From Collinsella sp. (GTDB taxonomy: Bacteria > Actinomycetota > Coriobacteriia > Coriobacteriales > Coriobacteriaceae), in NCBI GenBank assembly GCA_019419485.1, contig DXZV01000005.1, forward strand, positions 22,102 to 31,015: DNA of 8,914 bases, read 5' to 3'. Within the stretch, counting starts at the first letter, position 1. Each line of letters starts with the position of its first letter. Of this stretch, positions 6,069 to 8,914 are shown piece by piece. The notes below the pieces were generated by a model that ran no database searches, had not been told where the DNA came from, and was given only the letters and a program-made list of their open reading frames with translations. A program made the translations under genes and the position numbers.

Positions 6069-7235
6069 TTAAGCGGTGAAGGGGTGAATCGTCACGCCCT
6101 TAACCACGCGGTTGACCGTGCCGGTAGGGCTCGGCGTATCGGGCGTGTTGCCCACGCGCACGGAGTTGAGCAGGCTGATAGCCTGGGCAAACATCACGAA
6201 CGGCAGAGCAAGGTAGCCCTCGGGAAGTGCCTCGTAGCCCTTAAAGGTGAAGGACTCACCCTCATAGACGGTGGCACCTTCCTGCTGAACGGCGACGGTG
6301 TGCTGAGCGATCTTGTCGCCACCGATCTCGTTGAGGATGTCGATGTCGTACTGACGGGTGTAGGCGTCGTTGTTGACGAACACGAAGACGAGCGTCTTAT
6401 CGTCGACGAAGGACTTGGGTCCGTGACGATAGCCCATGGAAGTGTCGTAAGAAGTGGCAACCAGGCCGTGAGCAAGCTCGAGAATCTTAAGCTGGCTCTC
6501 CTGAGCAAGGCCGCCAAAGGAGCCGGAGCCCAGGTAGGTCACGCGGTTGAAGTCGCCAGCGAGGTAATCGGCGACCTCGGACTCGCGAGCGATAACCTCC
6601 TCGCCCATCTTGGCGATGGTCTCGACCCACTCGGCCTTCTGCTCGTCAGAGGCAGTGTCGAAAATAAGGGTGGAGAGCAGGGTCATGCAAGAATAAGAAC
6701 CGGTCATGGCGAAGCCCTTGTCGTTGGCGCGCGGAATGAGCAGCGTCAGCGCATTGGGATCATCGGCAGACTCGACGGCGAGCTTGCCCTCGGGAGCGCA
6801 GGTGATGTTGAGGAACTTGACGTTGTGGACGAGCTCCTTGGCAACGGCAACGGCGGCAAGGCTCTCGGGGCTGTTGCCAGAGCGGGCAAAGGAAACCACG
6901 AGCGTGGGATCCTCGGCGCGCAGGAAGTCGCGCGGAGCGCTCACGATGTCGGTCGTGGCGATGGGCTTAAAGTCGTAGAGATCAGTGTTGCCAGCGTGAC
7001 GCAGGTACGGGGCGCAGGTATCGCCAACGTAGTCGGACGTACCGGCACCGGTGAAGACAACGGACAGACGACCCTCGCCCATAGCGCGAGCCTCGGCCAG
7101 GAAGGCCTCGATGGCCTCCTTGTTCTCGCGATAGATGTTGAGCGTATCACGCCAAAGCTCGGGCTGCTGAGCAATCTCGGCCGTGGTGATCTGGGCGCCG
7201 AGCTCGGTGAGCTCCTCGACACTCTTCTCGAACAT
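6069..7235 (-). CDS. agaS: AgaS-type galactosamine-6-phosphate deaminase/isomerase (SIS domain)
   Basis: The 388-residue product has the length and layout of AgaS, a cytoplasmic enzyme with two SIS domains that converts galactosamine-6-phosphate to tagatose-6-phosphate and ammonia. The first SIS domain shows TGAGTSDYVG (62-71) and SFARSGNSPES (115-125), which bind the sugar phosphate. The second shows LGSGSFGGLAQES (235-247), the helix KILELAHG with a conserved Glu253, and GYRHGPKSF (268-276), the usual catalytic His/Lys region. The C-terminal GNTPDTPSPTGTVNRVVKGV is diagnostic for AgaS and related tagatose-6-phosphate ketose/aldose isomerases rather than GlmS or NagB. The start is supported by GAGAGAGG eight bases upstream. 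It lies 114 bases after the GntR gene in the same direction, with its own promoter and a palindromic operator in the gap, and ends in a strong terminator, so it can be made as a single-gene transcript. Confidence 0.93.
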   Translation of the reverse strand: MFEKSVEELTELGAQITTAEIAQQPELWRDTLNIYRENKEAIEAFLAEARAMGEGRLSVVFTGAGTSDYVGDTCAPYLRHAGNTDLYDFKPIATTDIVSAPRDFLRAEDPTLVVSFARSGNSPESLAAVAVAKELVHNVKFLNITCAPEGKLAVESADDPNALTLLIPRANDKGFAMTGSYSCMTLLSTLIFDTASDEQKAEWVETIAKMGEEVIARESEVADYLAGDFNRVTYLGSGSFGGLAQESQLKILELAHGLVATSYDTSMGYRHGPKSFVDDKTLVFVFVNNDAYTRQYDIDILNEIGGDKIAQHTVAVQQEGATVYEGESFTFKGYEALPEGYLALPFVMFAQAISLLNSVRVGNTPDTPSPTGTVNRVVKGVTIHPFTA

Positions 7236-7274
7236 TTCTAATACCTCTCTCTAGAAGTAATCCTCTGACGTGCA

Positions 7275-7303
7275 ATTATACACTTCGGTTGGTTATCTGG
7301 TAG
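7275..7303 (-). promoter_or_regulatory. Predicted promoter of agaS
   Basis: On the minus strand a perfect TATAAT (complement of 7275-7280) lies 39 bases before the agaS ATG. Seventeen bases further upstream is CTACCA (7298-7303), which matches the -35 consensus at only three of six positions. The poor -35 combined with the overlapping palindrome suggests a regulated promoter. Confidence 0.6.
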
Positions 7304-7310
7304 TAACCAG
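7297..7310. promoter_or_regulatory. Candidate operator for the GntR/HutC regulator
   Basis: CTGGTAGTAACCAG is an inverted repeat (CTGGT-N4-ACCAG) of the size and GGT...ACC type bound by NagR, DasR and AgaR-like regulators of the GntR/HutC family. It covers the -35 position of the agaS promoter, so binding would block RNA polymerase. The regulator gene lies directly upstream. I saw only this one copy of the exact arms in the window. Confidence 0.65.
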
Positions 7311-7349
7311 TTAAATGCAAAGAATCATCATATGGAAACGATGCGGACA

Positions 7350-8081
7350 CTAGTTGCTACGCTGGTGGTAAACCTTGTATTTAAACTGATCGGCACGAGC
7401 AACCGAGAGTGTATACTCCACAACCTCGTTTGACTCGTTATACGTAGTCCTGACCAAATCGAGCACAGGCGAGCCCTCGACAATTCCCAAAAGGTGGGCG
7501 TCGGTGGGACGGGCTATGCTCGCATAGAACTCCTCTTCGGCCACGCGAATCTTTTGCTGAAAGTCTTGCTCAATCACATCGTAAAGCGGCTTACGCTCCA
7601 GCAGTGGTCGCTTTAGGGACAGAAATTGACGAACCGGTAGATAGCTGCGTTCGACCATCATGGGCATGTTATCGGCAGAACGAAGGCGCTTAAGCTTAAA
7701 AATGCGATCACCGATACGCAATCCCATATGCTCGGCCAGATTCTTATCGGCCTCCATCTCGCAAAACTCGAGAATCGTGGTCTCGGGGTCGCGACCCATC
7801 GCGCGCATCTGCTCAGTAAAGCTGTAGGACTGCATAAGATTGGTTGCCTTTGCCGAACGGTCGGTCACAAAGGTACCGCGACCGTGCTGCCGAACCACCA
7901 GTCCTAAACGCTCCAGTTCCTGCAGAGCCAGGCGTACCGTAGTGCGCGAGAGACCATAGCGCTCCGAAAGTTCGCGCTCGGAAGGAATCATGTCACCGGC
8001 GCGATATTCATGGTCAATCTTTTCGGTCAGAATATCGACCAGCTGATCGTACAGCGGTTGCTTACGCGCTCCGATCGCCAT
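7350..8081 (-). CDS. GntR/HutC-family transcriptional regulator of amino sugar genes
   Basis: The 243-residue protein has an N-terminal winged helix-turn-helix (about 9-74), with the GntR signature MIPSERELSERYGLSRTTVR (31-50) followed by LQELERLGLVVRQHGRGTFV, and a C-terminal UTRA effector domain (about 95-237) with the usual RIFKLKRLRSADNMPMMVER stretch. This is the layout of NagR, DasR and AgaR2-type repressors, which sense phosphorylated amino sugars. It probably controls agaS, and perhaps the PTS and deacetylase genes, responding to GlcNAc-6-P, GalNAc-6-P or GalN-6-P; the effector is inferred from context. GGGAGG precedes the start by about six bases. The gene is flanked by the PTS operon terminator upstream and the agaS promoter downstream, so it is transcribed from its own promoter and probably reads on into agaS, as no terminator is visible between them. 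Confidence 0.9.
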   Translation of the reverse strand: MAIGARKQPLYDQLVDILTEKIDHEYRAGDMIPSERELSERYGLSRTTVRLALQELERLGLVVRQHGRGTFVTDRSAKATNLMQSYSFTEQMRAMGRDPETTILEFCEMEADKNLAEHMGLRIGDRIFKLKRLRSADNMPMMVERSYLPVRQFLSLKRPLLERKPLYDVIEQDFQQKIRVAEEEFYASIARPTDAHLLGIVEGSPVLDLVRTTYNESNEVVEYTLSVARADQFKYKVYHQRSN

Positions 8082-8130
8082 CCTATCCTCCCTTTTGCTC
8101 GAATTCGGCTAACTACCTAGGGTGTTAAGC

Positions 8131-8160
8131 ATTATCAGTCCGCAACACCCGAATCATCAA
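8131..8160 (-). promoter_or_regulatory. Predicted promoter of the gntR gene
   Basis: On the minus strand TTGATG (complement of 8155-8160, four of six matches) and GATAAT (complement of 8131-8136, five of six) are 18 bases apart, about 50 bases before the gntR ATG. An inverted repeat GGGTGTT/AACACCC (8120-8126 and 8144-8150) brackets the -10 element and part of the spacer, a position suited to autoregulation or a roadblock. Confidence 0.6.
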
Positions 8161-8166
8161 GAAAAC

Positions 8167-8200
8167 AAAAGCCGCGCGCTCTTTCGAGCACGCGGCTTTT
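8167..8200 (-). terminator. Rho-independent terminator after the PTS operon
   Basis: AAAAGCCGCG and GCTC (8167-8180) pair with GAGC and CGCGGCTTTT (8185-8200) around a TTTC loop, with one C-A mismatch. On the minus strand the stem is followed by TTTTGTTTTC. It lies about 65 bases after the IID stop codon and ends the PTS transcript before the gntR promoter. The symmetric A/T ends mean that it could work in both directions. Confidence 0.9.
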
Positions 8201-8224
8201 AACATACACATGGCTTAAGGAGTC

Positions 8225-8253
8225 GGGGTGTGAGCCGCGTAGGGACACACCCC
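8225..8253. repeat. Hairpin in the 3' untranslated region of the PTS gene
   Basis: GGGGTGTG (8225-8232) and CACACCCC (8246-8253) form a perfect 8-bp stem with a 13-base loop between the IID stop and the terminator. There is no U-tract, so it is not a terminator in itself. It could protect the 3' end of the PTS transcript. Confidence 0.55.
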
Positions 8254-8266
8254 TCAAGCTAGAGCC

Positions 8267-8914
8267 TTACCAGATGCTCGGCCAGAGACCAAGCGGGCCA
8301 GCGCCCAGGATGCCAAGGACAAAGAGCAGGAGAATGCCCTTGGTCGGGGTCCAGCTGTGCTTAGCGAACATGTAGTAAAGCAGCAGCGTAAGCATAAGCG
8401 GGACGAGCTTCGGGACGATGGTGTTGAGGGTGTCGGCAACGGAGAAGTTGACCGGATCCTCGGTGACGGTGCCGTAGGTAACGGACTCCATGCCGTTGCC
8501 CAAATCGGTGACGCCGCACTCGACAGCGTTGCCGTCGGCATCGGAAGCGGTGAGGGCGTTGCCGTCCTCATCGGTCATGGCGATGGTGCCGGCCTCAGCG
8601 GTCTCGGTATCGATGCCCTCCATACCGGTGAAGTTCTCGGCCTCCTTCTCGGAGACGATCACGGTAGTAGCGGAGAGGCCACGGGTGGTGCCGTTGGGGA
8701 TCTGGAGGTTGATCTGGGTGCCACCCATGGTGACGACCAGGCAACCGACGACGAAGACGCCCATGATGGAAGCGGCACGCGTGAAGGCCTGCATGTTGGC
8801 AGTCAGAGCGTCAATAGCGCTGGTGCCAAGCTTGTAGGACCAGTTCATGAGCCAGAAGCGCAGAGCGAACTGAACGACGTTGAAGATCACCAGGAAGATG
8901 ATCGGTGCAGCGGC
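8267..8914 (-). CDS. PTS mannose/fructose/sorbose family IID component, partial (5' end beyond the window)
   Basis: The reading frame is open to the window edge, leaving the last 215 residues. The visible part matches the C-terminal half of mannose-family IID membrane subunits: a conserved stretch FALRFWLMNWSYKLG (16-30 of the visible part), a segment ASIMGVFVVGCLVVTM (48-63), INLQIPNG, then a C-terminal block ADTLNTIVPKLVPLMLTLLLYY and a final membrane segment ILLLFVLGILGAGPLGL. Together with IIC it forms the membrane channel that moves the sugar, which IIB phosphorylates. Location next to agaS and a deacetylase suggests N-acetylgalactosamine or galactosamine as substrate. Unusual is a stretch of about 80 residues (visible 76-157) between INLQIPNG and the C-terminal block, rich in Asp, Glu, Gly and Thr, longer than I expect for this family. 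IIA, IIB and IIC must lie to the right, outside the window. Confidence 0.85.
   Translation of the reverse strand, partial: AAAPIIFLVIFNVVQFALRFWLMNWSYKLGTSAIDALTANMQAFTRAASIMGVFVVGCLVVTMGGTQINLQIPNGTTRGLSATTVIVSEKEAENFTGMEGIDTETAEAGTIAMTDEDGNALTASDADGNAVECGVTDLGNGMESVTYGTVTEDPVNFSVADTLNTIVPKLVPLMLTLLLYYMFAKHSWTPTKGILLLFVLGILGAGPLGLWPSIW

Noticed and set aside
6084..7241. 385-codon plus-strand frame opposite agaS
   Set aside because: It nearly mirrors the whole agaS gene and has no recognisable motif; agaS itself is unmistakable.
1..8914. CRISPR array, insertion sequence or rRNA
   Set aside because: I saw no regularly spaced repeats, no transposase frame with terminal repeats and no rRNA sequence on either strand.

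Overview
The window looks like part of a high-G+C actinobacterial chromosome. The best guess is a gut Coriobacteriia member such as Collinsella, judged from protein style, codon use and gene content only; no taxonomic marker is present. Most of it (1417-8914) is a locus for uptake and breakdown of an amino sugar, most likely N-acetylgalactosamine or galactosamine. Almost all genes are on the minus strand.

Left end (1-1385): the first ~90 bases are AT-rich and join directly to the 3' half of a tRNA gene (anticodon loop to CCA, probably tRNA-Thr with anticodon CGT). The 5' half is absent, and an intrinsic terminator follows. This is the expected appearance of one attachment-site end of an element integrated at a tRNA anticodon loop, with most of the element lying left of base 1. 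Two plus-strand genes of unknown function follow: a secreted protein of 169 residues and, 14 bases later, a 121-residue protein whose C-terminal third resembles a Cro/C1-type helix-turn-helix. A pair of large hairpins sharing a 16-base direct repeat separates them from the sugar locus.

Sugar locus, read in its own direction from right to left: the 3' part of a mannose-family PTS IID gene (cut by the window edge), a terminator, a GntR/HutC regulator, AgaS-type galactosamine-6-phosphate deaminase/isomerase, a terminator, NagA/AgaA-type deacetylase, a plus-strand flavodoxin-family gene, an aldose 1-epimerase, a PfkB-family sugar kinase of tagatose-6-phosphate/1-phosphofructokinase type, a 43-codon C-terminal remnant of a second nagA, and a YhcH/NanQ-type anomerase. 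Together they give a near-complete route: PTS import with phosphorylation at C6, deacetylation, deamination/isomerisation to tagatose-6-phosphate, and phosphorylation to the 1,6-bisphosphate. The epimerase and the YhcH protein would balance sugar anomers. The bisphosphate aldolase and the remaining PTS subunits are not in this window.

Regulation: a 14-base palindrome (CTGGT-N4-ACCAG) overlaps the -35 position of a promoter with a perfect TATAAT before agaS and is the best candidate operator for the GntR protein. The gntR gene has its own promoter, embedded in a different inverted repeat. The clearest points for a second look are the tRNA remnant, the uncharacterised two-gene pair beside it, the nagA remnant, the long acidic insert in the IID protein and the double-hairpin module. 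I saw no CRISPR array, insertion sequence or rRNA. I do not claim an established new system; the two-gene pair is the only part whose role is wholly unexplained.
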